From positions 1 through 64,000 of the forward strand of contig NZ_VFJB01000008.1 in NCBI RefSeq assembly GCF_008362905.1: a stretch of DNA of 64,000 nucleotides, written 5' to 3'. Shown here one piece after another: positions 44,844 to 54,038 of this stretch. The DNA is from Deferribacter autotrophicus. GTDB lineage: Bacteria; Chrysiogenota; Deferribacteres; Deferribacterales; Deferribacteraceae. Positions within the stretch are counted from its first letter, which is position 1; every line of letters starts with the position of its first letter. Below the pieces are notes generated by a model. It saw only the letters and a program-made list of their open reading frames with translations. It was not told where the DNA came from and ran no database searches. A program made the position numbers and the translations under genes.

Positions 44844-45382
44844 GCTTAGTAGAAATATTTATTATTGTCGTAGCTTTAAGTATTGATGCTTTTAGTGTAT
44901 CTTTTGGGGTAGGGTGTAAATACCACACTCCAAGACATTATTTCAGGCTTGGTTGGCATTTTGGATTATTTCAATTTTTGATGCCCTTAATAGGTGCTTT
45001 TATTGGTTATAAAGTGCAAAAATTTGTAAACAATTTGGATATTATCGCAGCTATCATACTTTTCGTTATTGCCTACAAAATGATTAAGGAAGCTATGGAA
45101 AATAAAGGAGAGGTATGTAATATTAATGATCCAACTAAGGGGTTATCACTTGTATCTTTATCCCTTGCTACAAGTATGGATGCTTTGGGAGTTGGTTTTA
45201 CTTTTGTTCTGTTTAAAGGTAATATTTTTGTTGCTTCATTATTAATTGGTTTTGTGTGTGCTATTTTTTCCCTTGTTGGTGTGTATCTTGGAAGTATATC
45301 AAAGAGGTTTTTTGGAGAAAAAATTGAAATTTTAGGTGCAATTGTTTTGTTTTTTATTGGAATAAAGTTTTTTATGGTGTGA
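44840..45382 (+). CDS. mntP: Manganese efflux pump MntP
   Basis: 180 residues with six membrane segments. The two acidic signatures of the family are present: ALSIDAFSVSFGVG near 12 and LATSMDALGVGFTF near 108, which hold the metal-binding Asp residues. MntP exports Mn2+ across the inner membrane. Translationally coupled to the AAE gene (ATGA overlap). The DtxR/MntR-type regulator at the head of the run fits manganese homeostasis. Confidence 0.92.
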   Translation: MSLVEIFIIVVALSIDAFSVSFGVGCKYHTPRHYFRLGWHFGLFQFLMPLIGAFIGYKVQKFVNNLDIIAAIILFVIAYKMIKEAMENKGEVCNINDPTKGLSLVSLSLATSMDALGVGFTFVLFKGNIFVASLLIGFVCAIFSLVGVYLGSISKRFFGEKIEILGAIVLFFIGIKFFMV

Positions 45383-45383
45383 A

Positions 45384-46172
45384 ATGCTGATAATTGGTGA
45401 AATAGAATATGCAAATGTGTATCCAATTTTTTATGAGCTTAAAAAGAATGGCAAATATAAGTTTATTAAATCTTATCCTTCTGTTCTGAATAAGGCACTG
45501 AGGGATGGTGGCATAGATATATCATGCTGTAGTAGCATTGAATATGCAAGGCATCCTGAAAATTATTTAATTTTAAAAAACTTGTCCATTAGCAGTATTA
45601 AAGAGGTGAAGAGTGTTTGTCTTTTTAGTAATTATGAAATAAAGTATCTTGAAAATAAAAATATTTATCTTACGGATGAATCAGGGACGAGCATTGTTCT
45701 TTTAAAAATTTTGTTAAAAAAATTTTTAAATATCAATGTAAATTATAGCATTGATAAGAATGATTGTGATGCCTTTTTATACATAGGTGATAAGGCATTA
45801 TATCGGTTTTATAATTCAGAATTTAAATATGTTTTTGATCTTGGTAAACTCTGGTATGATTTTACTGGCTTTCCATTTGTGTATGCTTTGTGGTTAGTTA
45901 ATAGGGAAGTTGCTAAGGATAAATTAGATATTTTGAAGAATTTTTATAATGAATTAGTTGATATTAAAACGAATAGTAAGAAAAATTTGTCCACTTTAAT
46001 TGACCATTATTATTTTAAAGGGTTAACTTCCTATCAGATTATCGATTATTGGGAAACGATTAATTATGATCTTACTACAAGCCATCTGAATGGACTTAAA
46101 ACTTTTTATGAATACGCTTATGAAATTGGTGAAATAAAGAAAGTTCCTAAATTAGAGTTTATAAATTTTTAA
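45384..46172 (+). CDS. mqnA: Chorismate dehydratase (futalosine pathway)
   Basis: 262 residues of the MqnA/MqnD periplasmic-binding-protein fold. IGEIEYANVYPIFYEL at the start, GGIDISCCSSIEYA near 42, LTDESGTSIVLLKILL near 97 and WYDFTGFPFVYALWLV near 157 are family blocks. MqnA converts chorismate to 3-enolpyruvylbenzoate, the first step of futalosine-dependent menaquinone synthesis. Last gene of the plus-strand run, one base after mntP. Convergent with the MscS gene, overlapping its end by 14 bases. mqnB lies at 60550. Confidence 0.9.
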   Translation: MLIIGEIEYANVYPIFYELKKNGKYKFIKSYPSVLNKALRDGGIDISCCSSIEYARHPENYLILKNLSISSIKEVKSVCLFSNYEIKYLENKNIYLTDESGTSIVLLKILLKKFLNINVNYSIDKNDCDAFLYIGDKALYRFYNSEFKYVFDLGKLWYDFTGFPFVYALWLVNREVAKDKLDILKNFYNELVDIKTNSKKNLSTLIDHYYFKGLTSYQIIDYWETINYDLTTSHLNGLKTFYEYAYEIGEIKKVPKLEFINF

Positions 46173-47271
46173 TATCTGCTTCACGTTCAGGTGTTTTTTC
46201 GATATAGACAGACATAGATGGAAAAGCAAATTCTATATTCAGTTTTTCCATAATTTCCATAATCTTAAGGTTGACATCCTGTCTAATGGCAAGATATTCA
46301 GCCCACACACTTGTTTTTGTGAAGCAGTAAATAAAAATATCCAATGAACTGTTGTTAAAATCTGTGAAGTAAACCATTAGTGGTTCATCATGAATCATGG
46401 GATGATTTTTGAGCATATTTTCTATTTCGTTTACAGCTTTCTCCATTTTATCTCTTGGAGTTGAGTAGGTTACCCCTATAACCATTTTTATTCTTCTTCT
46501 ATCCCTCAATGACCAGTTAGTGATGGGAGATGTGGCAATGATGGAATTTGGTACTGATACCAGAGCTTTTGCAAATGTTCTAATTCTAGTGCTTCTAAAC
46601 CCTATATCTTCCACTATCCCTTCGATATTGTTACATATAATCCAGTCACCAACTTTAAAAGGTCTATCAAGGAGAATCATTAAACTACCAAAAAAATTTG
46701 CCAAAGTATCTTTAGCAGCAAGGGCGATGGCCACACCGCCAATTCCAAGTCCAGTAAGCAGGGCCCCTACATTATAACCCCATTCTTGAATGATAAATAT
46801 TATCCCAAAAATAACAATGGTAATCTTGATAAATTTGTTGATAAAAGGGACAAAGCTATCAATGAGTTCAAACTGCCTGTCTTTAAGAAACTTTTCAATA
46901 GACTTATTAATGATTGTTTCAGAGCGATAAAGTGACCAGGAAACTGCAAATATTAAGAGAGAATTGATGATATGTCTTACAAGTAATTGTGATTTATCCG
47001 GAAGGTTAAGATATAAAAAACCAAAATGGAACCCGATTAATACAATAACCAGTTTTGCAGGTTTTTCTATAGCAACAATTAATAGATCATCGACTTCTGT
47101 TTTAGTTTTTCCTGTTAATTTTTTAATTGTTTTTAAGATAAAGTTTGTAACGATCTGTTTTAGAAAGAAGAAAACAAATATGATAAAGAAAAATATTAGG
47201 AGTTTTTTAATGCTAATATTTAAGACTGTAAAGTTAAAAAATTCTTTCAATGTATCTATAAAATCATACAT
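46159..47271 (-). CDS. MscS-family mechanosensitive channel
   Basis: 370 residues with about five membrane segments. The pore-lining helix GVGGVAIA-type sequence appears as GALLTGLGIGGVAIALAAKD near 171, followed by FFGSLMILLDRPFKVGDWI, the MscS hallmark. A beta domain (IEDIG-like EGIVEDIGFRSTRIRTF) and a C-terminal alpha/beta domain complete it. Resembles the YnaI/YbdG-type medium-length channels. It relieves osmotic downshock. The sspB-like gene lies 2 bp upstream on the same strand. Confidence 0.92.
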   Translation of the reverse strand: MYDFIDTLKEFFNFTVLNISIKKLLIFFFIIFVFFFLKQIVTNFILKTIKKLTGKTKTEVDDLLIVAIEKPAKLVIVLIGFHFGFLYLNLPDKSQLLVRHIINSLLIFAVSWSLYRSETIINKSIEKFLKDRQFELIDSFVPFINKFIKITIVIFGIIFIIQEWGYNVGALLTGLGIGGVAIALAAKDTLANFFGSLMILLDRPFKVGDWIICNNIEGIVEDIGFRSTRIRTFAKALVSVPNSIIATSPITNWSLRDRRRIKMVIGVTYSTPRDKMEKAVNEIENMLKNHPMIHDEPLMVYFTDFNNSSLDIFIYCFTKTSVWAEYLAIRQDVNLKIMEIMEKLNIEFAFPSMSVYIEKTPEREADIKNL

Positions 47272-47273
47272 GT

Positions 47274-47687
47274 CTAGTTTTTAGACTGAAAGTTTATTTT
47301 TATTACCTTATCGCCTTTTTCTACAAGAGGTTTTTTGGGTTTTTCCTGTTTTTCTTCAGTTTTATCTTGTGTAGCTGTTATTTTAAAGCTGAATACAAAT
47401 GAGGGGGTAAGAGGATCATCAAAAATAGACGTAATTGCTACATAAGGAATAACTAAACTTTCCCATTTTCCTGAAAATCTCATTGATACATAAATATTTT
47501 GATCATCCCACTGAAGGTCCTTATATGAATATGGACCAAATACAAGGAGCAAACCTTTTTCCTTTTCCTGATCAAGAAGTCCTCTTGTACCAATAATTAG
47601 ACCATTATGTGGCATTATGTGAATATAAAATTTATCAAAGTTGTCAAAAACCTTTTCAAGTATTTCTTGCTTAAATTTATTATTCAT
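47274..47687 (-). CDS. SspB-like ClpXP adaptor
   Basis: 137 residues. HNGLIIGTRGLLDQEKEKGL then LLVFGPYSYKDLQWDD near 28-62 and SGKWESLVIPYVAITSIFD near 72 are the conserved strands of the SspB fold (stringent starvation protein B). The tail after about residue 105 is acidic/basic and flexible and ends in KVIKINFQSKN, like the ClpX-binding tail of SspB proteins. It should tether ssrA-tagged or other substrates to ClpXP. First gene of a pair with the MscS channel. Confidence 0.75.
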   Translation of the reverse strand: MNNKFKQEILEKVFDNFDKFYIHIMPHNGLIIGTRGLLDQEKEKGLLLVFGPYSYKDLQWDDQNIYVSMRFSGKWESLVIPYVAITSIFDDPLTPSFVFSFKITATQDKTEEKQEKPKKPLVEKGDKVIKINFQSKN

Positions 47688-47732
47688 ATAAATTAGTTAA
47701 CATAATAAATTAAAAAAGAAAAGGGGAAATTT

Positions 47733-48548
47733 ATGAGTGATAAATTTCTTTTTTATAAGCAACTTGCTGTCAGTTTTGGTATTAAAATCATAATTGGTCT
47801 TTTAATAATTTTTATCGGAAAGTTTTTGTCCAAAAGAGTTAGTGTTGTTGTAAGTAAGGGGTTAAAAAAAGCAAAAGCCGATGATATGCTTGCAGGCTTT
47901 ATTGGTGATTTGACTTATTATGCACTTTTTATTGTTTCCATAGTTATTGCATTAAATACCATAGGGATTAAAACCACATCATTAGTTGCCATTATTGGTG
48001 CTGCAACTCTTGCTGTAGGTTTATCTTTGCAGAGTAATCTTTCAAATTTTGGGTCTGGTGTTTTGATTCTATTCACAAGACCTTTTAAAGTGGGGGATTT
48101 TGTTGAAGCAGGTGGTGTTGCTGGAATTGTTGAAAAAATATCAATTTTTAATACTTTATTGAAAACTCCTGATAATCGAAGCATTATAATGCCGAATTCA
48201 AAAATTGTAGGAAATGAAATCATAAATTATTCTGCAAGAGATATAAGGAGGATAGATCTCGTTGTAAGAGTAGGGTATAAGGAGGATTTGAAAATAGTAA
48301 AGACTGTTTTAAAGAAAATATTAGATGAAGATGAAAGAATTTTAAAAGAGCCAGAATATTTTATTGGGGTGTCAGAGCTTGCAGATAACAGCATAAATTT
48401 TGTAGTACGTCCATGGGTAAAATCTTCTGATTACTGGCAAACAAGATGTGATTTGCTTGAAAAGATAAAAACTCGTTTTGATAAAGAAGGTATAAGTATT
48501 CCTTATCCACAAATGGATGTTCATTTAAAAAATGGTAAAAGCTTTTAG
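47733..48548 (+). CDS. Small MscS mechanosensitive channel
   Basis: 271 residues, MscS core size: three membrane segments, with the pore helix LVAIIGAATLAVGLSLQSNL near 90, then FGSGVLILFTRPFKVGDFVE, a beta domain and an alpha/beta end (YPQMDVHLK). Ribosome site aaagggga. Divergent from the sspB-like gene, with 45 bp between starts. A second, shorter channel next to the long one at 46159, hence probably different tension thresholds. Confidence 0.92.
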   Translation: MSDKFLFYKQLAVSFGIKIIIGLLIIFIGKFLSKRVSVVVSKGLKKAKADDMLAGFIGDLTYYALFIVSIVIALNTIGIKTTSLVAIIGAATLAVGLSLQSNLSNFGSGVLILFTRPFKVGDFVEAGGVAGIVEKISIFNTLLKTPDNRSIIMPNSKIVGNEIINYSARDIRRIDLVVRVGYKEDLKIVKTVLKKILDEDERILKEPEYFIGVSELADNSINFVVRPWVKSSDYWQTRCDLLEKIKTRFDKEGISIPYPQMDVHLKNGKSF

Positions 48549-48635
48549 TTTCCTTAACGTGAATAATAATGATTAAAGCTTAAAACTGTAATAGATTCTT
48601 TATTATACTTAAAATGACGCCATTTTTTGTTTTTG

Positions 48636-48741
48636 CGAGGTACGACAAGTTCTGAAGTAATCTTTTGTTTGATGTTGCTTCACTTTGTTTGCATGACGGC
48701 TAAAGGGAGATTGCTCTCCACCCACGGGTGGATCGCAATGA
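48636..48741 (+). repeat. Intergenic foldable repeat (GAGATTGC...GCAATGAC type)
   Basis: The gap between the small MscS gene and the glycosyltransferase holds gcgaggtacgacaagttctg, and later a hairpin: ATTGC (48710-48714) and CCACCC (48718-48723) pair with GGGTGG (48726-48731) and GCAAT (48735-48739). Words of the type gcgag...gagattgc...gcaatgac are a common dispersed non-coding repeat style in bacteria. Confidence 0.5.
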
Positions 48742-48792
48742 CTGATATACACGCTATTTTAAGACTTGCTTAGAAGGTTTTTTCATAGAAAA

Positions 48793-50028
48793 CTAAAGTA
48801 AAGAAGTGAGAAGAGGATTAATTTTTTCTTTAAAAATATTATCAAGGCTGTATTCTTTTAATACTTTTCTGAAAAACAAACTTGTTTTATATGTTTTTGA
48901 GACTTTAATAATTTTGTCGGCAATACTATTTATATCCTCATTTAAATCGAAAAATGTAACATATTCACCTGCAATTTCTTTAAATGGTGGAATATTTGAG
49001 CAAACTACAGGTATTTTCAGCATACCTGCTTCAAGTAAAGGTATTCCAAACCCTTCCTGAGTGCTTGGGAGAAAGAGTATATCAGCAAGATGATATATGT
49101 CTTTTATTTTTATCTTGTTACTTTGAATAGCTTCTCCTGACGGGAGAATGTATTTAGCAAGTAAGATTGCATTATTTTCAACTTTTAAATCTTTTATTAA
49201 GTTGCAAAGTTTGTCATAATATTCAATGGTTGATTTTTCATGGGGATCAAAAGCTCCAGTTATTAATGCTTTTGCATTTACCCCTTTTTCAATAAGTGCT
49301 TTTATAACTTTTATAGTTAGCTCAATATTTTTTCTTGGATGTAATCTTGAAGGTTGAACAAGGAGAAGATCACAGTTATATAAATCTTCTTGCTTTATAA
49401 TTTTTACAGTATTTGTATCAAGCATAAAAAATTTAACTGGGTCAACTCCATTTTTAATTACATGTATTTTATTTTCTGAAATATTAAAGAGGGACGCAAA
49501 CAGTTTTTGCCTACTTTTTGATATTGCGACATAGGTTATATTTTCGTTGTATTTTTTTAAAATATTAAAGGGTTCTTTATCAAAGATTGGGTTATAGTTA
49601 TCATAAAAATATAATGAATCATGACACCAACTGATAACTTTAGTAATTTTTTCATTAGCAATTTCATGGATTGCCATGGCTGCGGGAAGATTGTATTTCA
49701 TGTTGAGAATGTTATGAACAACGAGAAAGTCAAAATCTTTCACAGAATTTATCAGGTAATTTTTAATATTTTCTTTTAATTTAAATAAATATTCCATATT
49801 GCCTTTTAATGCTGATTCTACAGATTTGGCAATTTCCTCTGAATCAGAAGCCAATAAAGGATTAGTTTCAACAGGGATAAGTTTATCAAATTGTTCACCT
49901 TTTCCAGCTACTATTTTTACGCTTATTAGATTTCTGCGAAAAAGAAAAGCTTGTTGTTTTATTACCTCTTCAACACCGCCTATTACAGGTGGTGCAGAAT
50001 AGTGCAAAATTGCCACGTTATATTTCAT
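48793..50028 (-). CDS. Family 4 glycosyltransferase
   Basis: 411 residues of GT-B fold. N-terminal LHYSAPPVIGGVEEVIKQQA is the acceptor-side Rossmann start. The C-terminal half has LLVQPSRLHPRKNIELTIKV near 230 and the retaining-GT4 signature LPSTQEGFGIPLLEAGMLKI near 330, in which the two Glu of the E-x7-E motif lie. It should move a sugar, probably mannose because manC is in the same operon, onto a lipid or polysaccharide precursor in the cytoplasm. Last gene of three, joined to the preceding GT gene with no gap. Confidence 0.85.
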   Translation of the reverse strand: MKYNVAILHYSAPPVIGGVEEVIKQQAFLFRRNLISVKIVAGKGEQFDKLIPVETNPLLASDSEEIAKSVESALKGNMEYLFKLKENIKNYLINSVKDFDFLVVHNILNMKYNLPAAMAIHEIANEKITKVISWCHDSLYFYDNYNPIFDKEPFNILKKYNENITYVAISKSRQKLFASLFNISENKIHVIKNGVDPVKFFMLDTNTVKIIKQEDLYNCDLLLVQPSRLHPRKNIELTIKVIKALIEKGVNAKALITGAFDPHEKSTIEYYDKLCNLIKDLKVENNAILLAKYILPSGEAIQSNKIKIKDIYHLADILFLPSTQEGFGIPLLEAGMLKIPVVCSNIPPFKEIAGEYVTFFDLNEDINSIADKIIKVSKTYKTSLFFRKVLKEYSLDNIFKEKINPLLTSLL

Positions 50029-51294
50029 TTATAAACACTGCTCCTCAATATTTTCAATTAAACGCAATAATTTTTTTTCTAACACGTCAAAAGAAAAGTA
50101 TTTTTTTGCTACTTCATAGTTTTTTTCAACCATTTCATGAAGCTTATCTTTATTATTTAAAGTTTCTAAAACCTCTTCAATGAAATCTTCTGTTACAAAT
50201 CCATCAAACTTAAAAACATCAAATCCATAAGGCTCAATATCTGTGATAAAAATTGAATACCTGTTTACAATAATAGGTTTTTTAAAGTAGATTGTTTCAA
50301 GGAATGCATTTCCAAACCCTTCATAACCTGATGGGTATGTCACAATATCACAGCATTGATAAGCATCTTTAATTGTAAAGATTGATTTACCGTTTTTAAC
50401 ACATCTTTCAGTTCCAATATGTTCATCCAACCCAACTATTTCAACACCTAAAATCTTTGCATAGTTTTTTACTCTAACGTAATAAACATCCCCTTCATCA
50501 CCCTTGGCGTGAGAAATAACAAGCTTTGGATTTTTCAATTTCATAAGGTGAACTATTTCTACAGCTCTCTCAATCCATTTTCGCGGTACGATTCTTGTGG
50601 GCTGGAGCACAAATAAATCATCATTTTCAAGTCCAGCAAGTTCCCTAATCTGATGGCATATTTTATCATTTATTTTTTTCGCTGAATTTGAAAAATCGAA
50701 AACATTTGGTATTACAACATTTGATATACCTTTTCTCAGACTTAATTGTTCTGATGCTAAAGAATTAATTACCACATGCTGAATTGATTTTAGGTCGGGA
50801 GGGAAAGCTCTATCAAGATAATCTTTGACTGAGTTTATTAAAAAGCGGGTTCGCTCCCAGTAAAAATCGTGATGGTGGGCAATGGTGGGAAAACAAGTTT
50901 CTGCTATAAACTCTGTTAGAGCAAGCCCTAGTGGAATGTTCATAGGTATGGTTAAAGCGTTTTCAGGTATTAAGAGATCAATATCAAATCTTTTAACAAA
51001 ATCATAAAGCTGTATTTTCAAATATTCTTTGATTTCAGAGACTTTAAGTGATGTCTCGTGATCTCTTACTCTTACACCAAAAAACTTTTCGTTGAGTTCT
51101 TCAATTTCTGGATGGTTAAAATGTGCTATAGGACACAGATATGATTTTTCAGGTTCCCTATCGAGCTCTCCTGCAAAATAGAAACAGTTAAATCCATTTC
51201 GTTCAAGAATACTTGCCCATTTTTCAATTTCAAGAGATACTCCATCTGTGCCAGCTATTCTTGTGGAAACAAAACCTATATTTTTTATCTTCAT
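50029..51294 (-). CDS. Family 4 glycosyltransferase
   Basis: 421 residues, GT-B fold. Start ATG 51294 overlaps the manC stop by 4 bases. IGFVSTRIAGTDGVSLEIEK at the N terminus and VLQPTRIVPRKWIERAVEIV near 228, plus TYPSGYEGFGNAFLETIYFK near 335, mark a retaining GT4 enzyme. It is only distantly similar to the next gene product; the two probably act in sequence on one glycan. Mannose from GDP-mannose is the likely donor given manC. Confidence 0.85.
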   Translation of the reverse strand: MKIKNIGFVSTRIAGTDGVSLEIEKWASILERNGFNCFYFAGELDREPEKSYLCPIAHFNHPEIEELNEKFFGVRVRDHETSLKVSEIKEYLKIQLYDFVKRFDIDLLIPENALTIPMNIPLGLALTEFIAETCFPTIAHHHDFYWERTRFLINSVKDYLDRAFPPDLKSIQHVVINSLASEQLSLRKGISNVVIPNVFDFSNSAKKINDKICHQIRELAGLENDDLFVLQPTRIVPRKWIERAVEIVHLMKLKNPKLVISHAKGDEGDVYYVRVKNYAKILGVEIVGLDEHIGTERCVKNGKSIFTIKDAYQCCDIVTYPSGYEGFGNAFLETIYFKKPIIVNRYSIFITDIEPYGFDVFKFDGFVTEDFIEEVLETLNNKDKLHEMVEKNYEVAKKYFSFDVLEKKLLRLIENIEEQCL

Positions 51295-52679
51295 TTTACC
51301 CTACCGTAAATATCTTCAAATCTAACAATATCATCTTCACCCACGTATTCACCAATTTGCACTTCAATCATCTCAAAATGAATTTTCCCTGGATTTTCAA
51401 TACGGTGTTTTGTGGCTTTTGGTATGTAAGCTTTTTCATTTTCATGTAAATAAATGAATTCATCTCCAATCTGCACTTTAGCTGTTCCTTTTAGCCCTAT
51501 CCAGTGTTCAGCTCTATGATAATGAAGCTGTAAGCTCAGTTTCTGGCCTGGGTTTACTACAATTTTTTTGACTTTGTAATTTACTCCTTCATCAAGGACT
51601 GTGTAACTACCCCAAGGTCTGTAAACGGTTTTATGAACTTCTGCTTCTTCCCTTTCCTCTTTACGAAGTAGTTCTACAATATCTTTTACCTGCTGAGAAT
51701 ACCCTTTTTTTGCAATAAGTATAGCATCATCAGTATCAGCAATTATCAGGTCTTCCACACCTACGGTGCAAAGTAGCCTTTTGGATCCAATTATAAGGCT
51801 ATTTTTACTGTTTTTTGATACCACATTTCCCTGAATAACATTTTTGTTTTCATCTTTAGGCATTACTTCATATACACTATCCCATGAACCTATATCAGAC
51901 CATGTTATATTTATTGGTATAACAACCACTTTATTAGATTTTTCCATTATTGCATAATCTATAGATATCTCAGGCATTTTATGAAAATTTTCTATCATAT
52001 CTTCAAAGCTGCTTGTAAAAATATCATAAATTTTAGGCTCATATTTTTCTATTTCTTCGATAAATGTTTCTATAGAAAACATAAACATACCAGAATTCCA
52101 TAAGTAATTTCCTGATTCAAGATACTTTTTAGCTGTTTCTAAATCCGGTTTTTCAACAAACTGTTTTACTTTATAGCAGTTTTCGTCAATTTTTTCCCCT
52201 TTGTTAATATATCCATAACCAGTTTCAGGTTTTGTGGGGACAACACCAAAGGTGACTATGTAACCATTTTTTGCAAACTTTTCTGCAGTTTTTACATAAT
52301 CAGCAAATTCTGATGCAGGGCTTATAATATGGTCAGATGGTGAAATAAATACAGGGTCATTGAGTTTACCATGAAGTTTTTCTTGGATATATTTGATGCC
52401 AAGTGCTATTGCCGGAGCCGTATTTTTCCCTACTGGTTCATCTAGGACATTTACTTTTTCTCCGAGCTTTGTCTGAACCTGACTTTTGACAAAAAATGAA
52501 TGGTCTTGATTTGTAACGATTACTATATCCTCTTTTTCGCTGAAAAATAAATTTCTTTTTACAGTTTTCTGCAAGAGTGTTTCATCGTCAGTTAGTTTGA
52601 GAAATTGCTTTGGAAATTTTCTTCTTGATAAAGGCCACAACCTTGAACCACTTCCCCCTGCCAAAATAATTGAGTACAT
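51291..52679 (-). CDS. manC: Mannose-1-phosphate guanylyltransferase/mannose-6-phosphate isomerase
   Basis: Start ATG 52679 (462 residues) with ribosome site gggagggg; an upstream in-frame extension is not needed. SIILAGGSGSRLWPLSRRKF and FPKQFLKL open the nucleotidyltransferase, with FVEKPDLETAKKYLESGNYL near 150. The C-terminal cupin (type II PMI) has RPWGSYTVLDEG, QKLSLQLHYHRAEHW near 395 and IPKATKHRIENPG, which supply the metal-binding His/Gln/Glu. It makes GDP-mannose from mannose-6-phosphate together with a phosphomannomutase, not seen here. Heads the glycosyltransferase operon. Confidence 0.93.
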   Translation of the reverse strand: MYSIILAGGSGSRLWPLSRRKFPKQFLKLTDDETLLQKTVKRNLFFSEKEDIVIVTNQDHSFFVKSQVQTKLGEKVNVLDEPVGKNTAPAIALGIKYIQEKLHGKLNDPVFISPSDHIISPASEFADYVKTAEKFAKNGYIVTFGVVPTKPETGYGYINKGEKIDENCYKVKQFVEKPDLETAKKYLESGNYLWNSGMFMFSIETFIEEIEKYEPKIYDIFTSSFEDMIENFHKMPEISIDYAIMEKSNKVVVIPINITWSDIGSWDSVYEVMPKDENKNVIQGNVVSKNSKNSLIIGSKRLLCTVGVEDLIIADTDDAILIAKKGYSQQVKDIVELLRKEEREEAEVHKTVYRPWGSYTVLDEGVNYKVKKIVVNPGQKLSLQLHYHRAEHWIGLKGTAKVQIGDEFIYLHENEKAYIPKATKHRIENPGKIHFEMIEVQIGEYVGEDDIVRFEDIYGRVK

Positions 52680-52784
52680 AATCCCCTCCCAGTAAATGAT
52701 CTTACTTTTATTTATAATAAAAAAAATAATTGAAAATTTCAATAAATAAAATAAGTTAGAAAGAAATTATGCGATTTTGGTTTG

Positions 52785-52879
52785 AAAATGAGATTCTTTG
52801 TCCGACTGGTGGCGAACTTAGAATGACTACTGTAAGATGTTATTTTGATCCAATTACAGTCGGAGAAGAATCTCATTTT
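52785..52879. repeat. Long inverted repeat, 23-24 bp arms
   Basis: Left arm 52785-52808 (starts aaaatgagattctttgtccg) and right arm 52857-52879 are complementary except for a short mismatch, separated by a 48-bp loop containing gtggcgaacttagaatgac. It lies between divergent manC and the aminopeptidase gene. It may fold as a large hairpin; it has the look of a small non-autonomous element. Confidence 0.75.
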
Positions 52880-52922
52880 AATAAAAATTGTATTAAAAAA
52901 TAGACAAAGATAGGAGGAGATG

Positions 52923-54020
52923 ATGAGTTACGAAGAGAAATTGGCAAGATTGCTTTGTGATTATAGCTTGAAGGTGAAAAAAGGTGATGTGGTGGAGATC
53001 AGAGGGGAGATATGTGCCGAGCCGTTAATAAAAGTTTGTTATGTATATTTGTTAAAGATAGGTGCTTATCCTATTGTGAAAATGAGTTTTCCTGAGCAGA
53101 TGTATTATTTTTATAAATATGCCCAGAAAGAGCAATTGGAATTTATACCAGAAGTTAGTATGACAGCTGCAAAAACCATTAATGGATTGATTGCCATTGA
53201 TAGTGAAACAAATACAAAGCAATTAACCAATGTGGATTCGACAAAGGTAGCTATCAATAGAAAAGCAACCAGGATTTTAAAAGATATTATGTTTGAAAGA
53301 GAAGCTAAAGGTGAATTTAAATGGGTATTGGCACCTTATCCTACTTATTCAATGGCACAGGATGCTGAAATGTCTTTTGATGAGTATAGAGACTTTGTAT
53401 TTGGTGCATGCAAATTGAATGAAGAGAATCCTGTAAAAGTTTGGGAAGAGGTTAGCAAATTTCAGGATAAGGTTGTTGAACTGCTTACAGGTGGTAAAGA
53501 GTTGAAAATTTTGGGCAAAAATACTGAGCTTATTTTAAAAGTTGAAGGGAGAAAGTGGATCAATTGTAATGGATCTCATAATATGCCTGATGGTGAGGTT
53601 TTTACAAGTCCTGTAGAGGACAGTGCTGAAGGAGTAATGTTTTTCGATGTACCAACTTCTTTTATGGGGGTAGAAGTAAAAAATGTGACTCTTTATTTTG
53701 AGAAAGGCAAAGTTGTGAAAGCTACTGCTGAAAAAGGTGAAGAATTTTTGAATAAAATGCTGGATACCGATGAAGGTGCGAGATTTGTGGGAGAAATAGC
53801 TTTTGGATTGAATGATAATATTGATAAACCGACTAAAAATATACTTTTTGACGAGAAAATAGGAAAGACTATGCATCTTGCAGTGGGGTCTTCCTATCCT
53901 GAAGCAGGTGGCAAGAATAAATCCGGACTTCACTGGGATTTGATAAAAAGGATGGATAATGGCAGCGAAGTTTATCTTGATGGTACATTGATCTATAAAG
54001 ATGGAAAATTTATATTTTGA
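52923..54020 (+). CDS. M29-family metalloaminopeptidase
   Basis: Of two adjacent ATGs I take 52923 (365 residues), because the aggagg at 52912 has proper 5-nt spacing to it. The family pattern of thermophilic aminopeptidases (AmpS/AmpT) is clear: [16 protein letters not shown] near 220, [26 protein letters not shown], and the metal-site segment [20 protein letters not shown] then WDLI near 318-340. It removes N-terminal residues from peptides using two Co/Zn ions. A DUF438/PAS gene follows at 18 bp. Confidence 0.9.
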   Translation: MSYEEKLARLLCDYSLKVKKGDVVEIRGEICAEPLIKVCYVYLLKIGAYPIVKMSFPEQMYYFYKYAQKEQLEFIPEVSMTAAKTINGLIAIDSETNTKQLTNVDSTKVAINRKATRILKDIMFEREAKGEFKWVLAPYPTYSMAQDAEMSFDEYRDFVFGACKLNEENPVKVWEEVSKFQDKVVELLTGGKELKILGKNTELILKVEGRKWINCNGSHNMPDGEVFTSPVEDSAEGVMFFDVPTSFMGVEVKNVTLYFEKGKVVKATAEKGEEFLNKMLDTDEGARFVGEIAFGLNDNIDKPTKNILFDEKIGKTMHLAVGSSYPEAGGKNKSGLHWDLIKRMDNGSEVYLDGTLIYKDGKFIF

Positions 54021-54038
54021 TGGGTTGGAGGTTTATTA

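Noticed and set aside
46964-47284. Plus-strand frame opposite the long MscS gene
   Set aside because: Antisense to membrane-segment codons, without ribosome site or family signal.
51291-52742. manC start 63 bases further upstream
   Set aside because: ATG 52679 has gggagggg at the right distance and begins exactly at the family N terminus.
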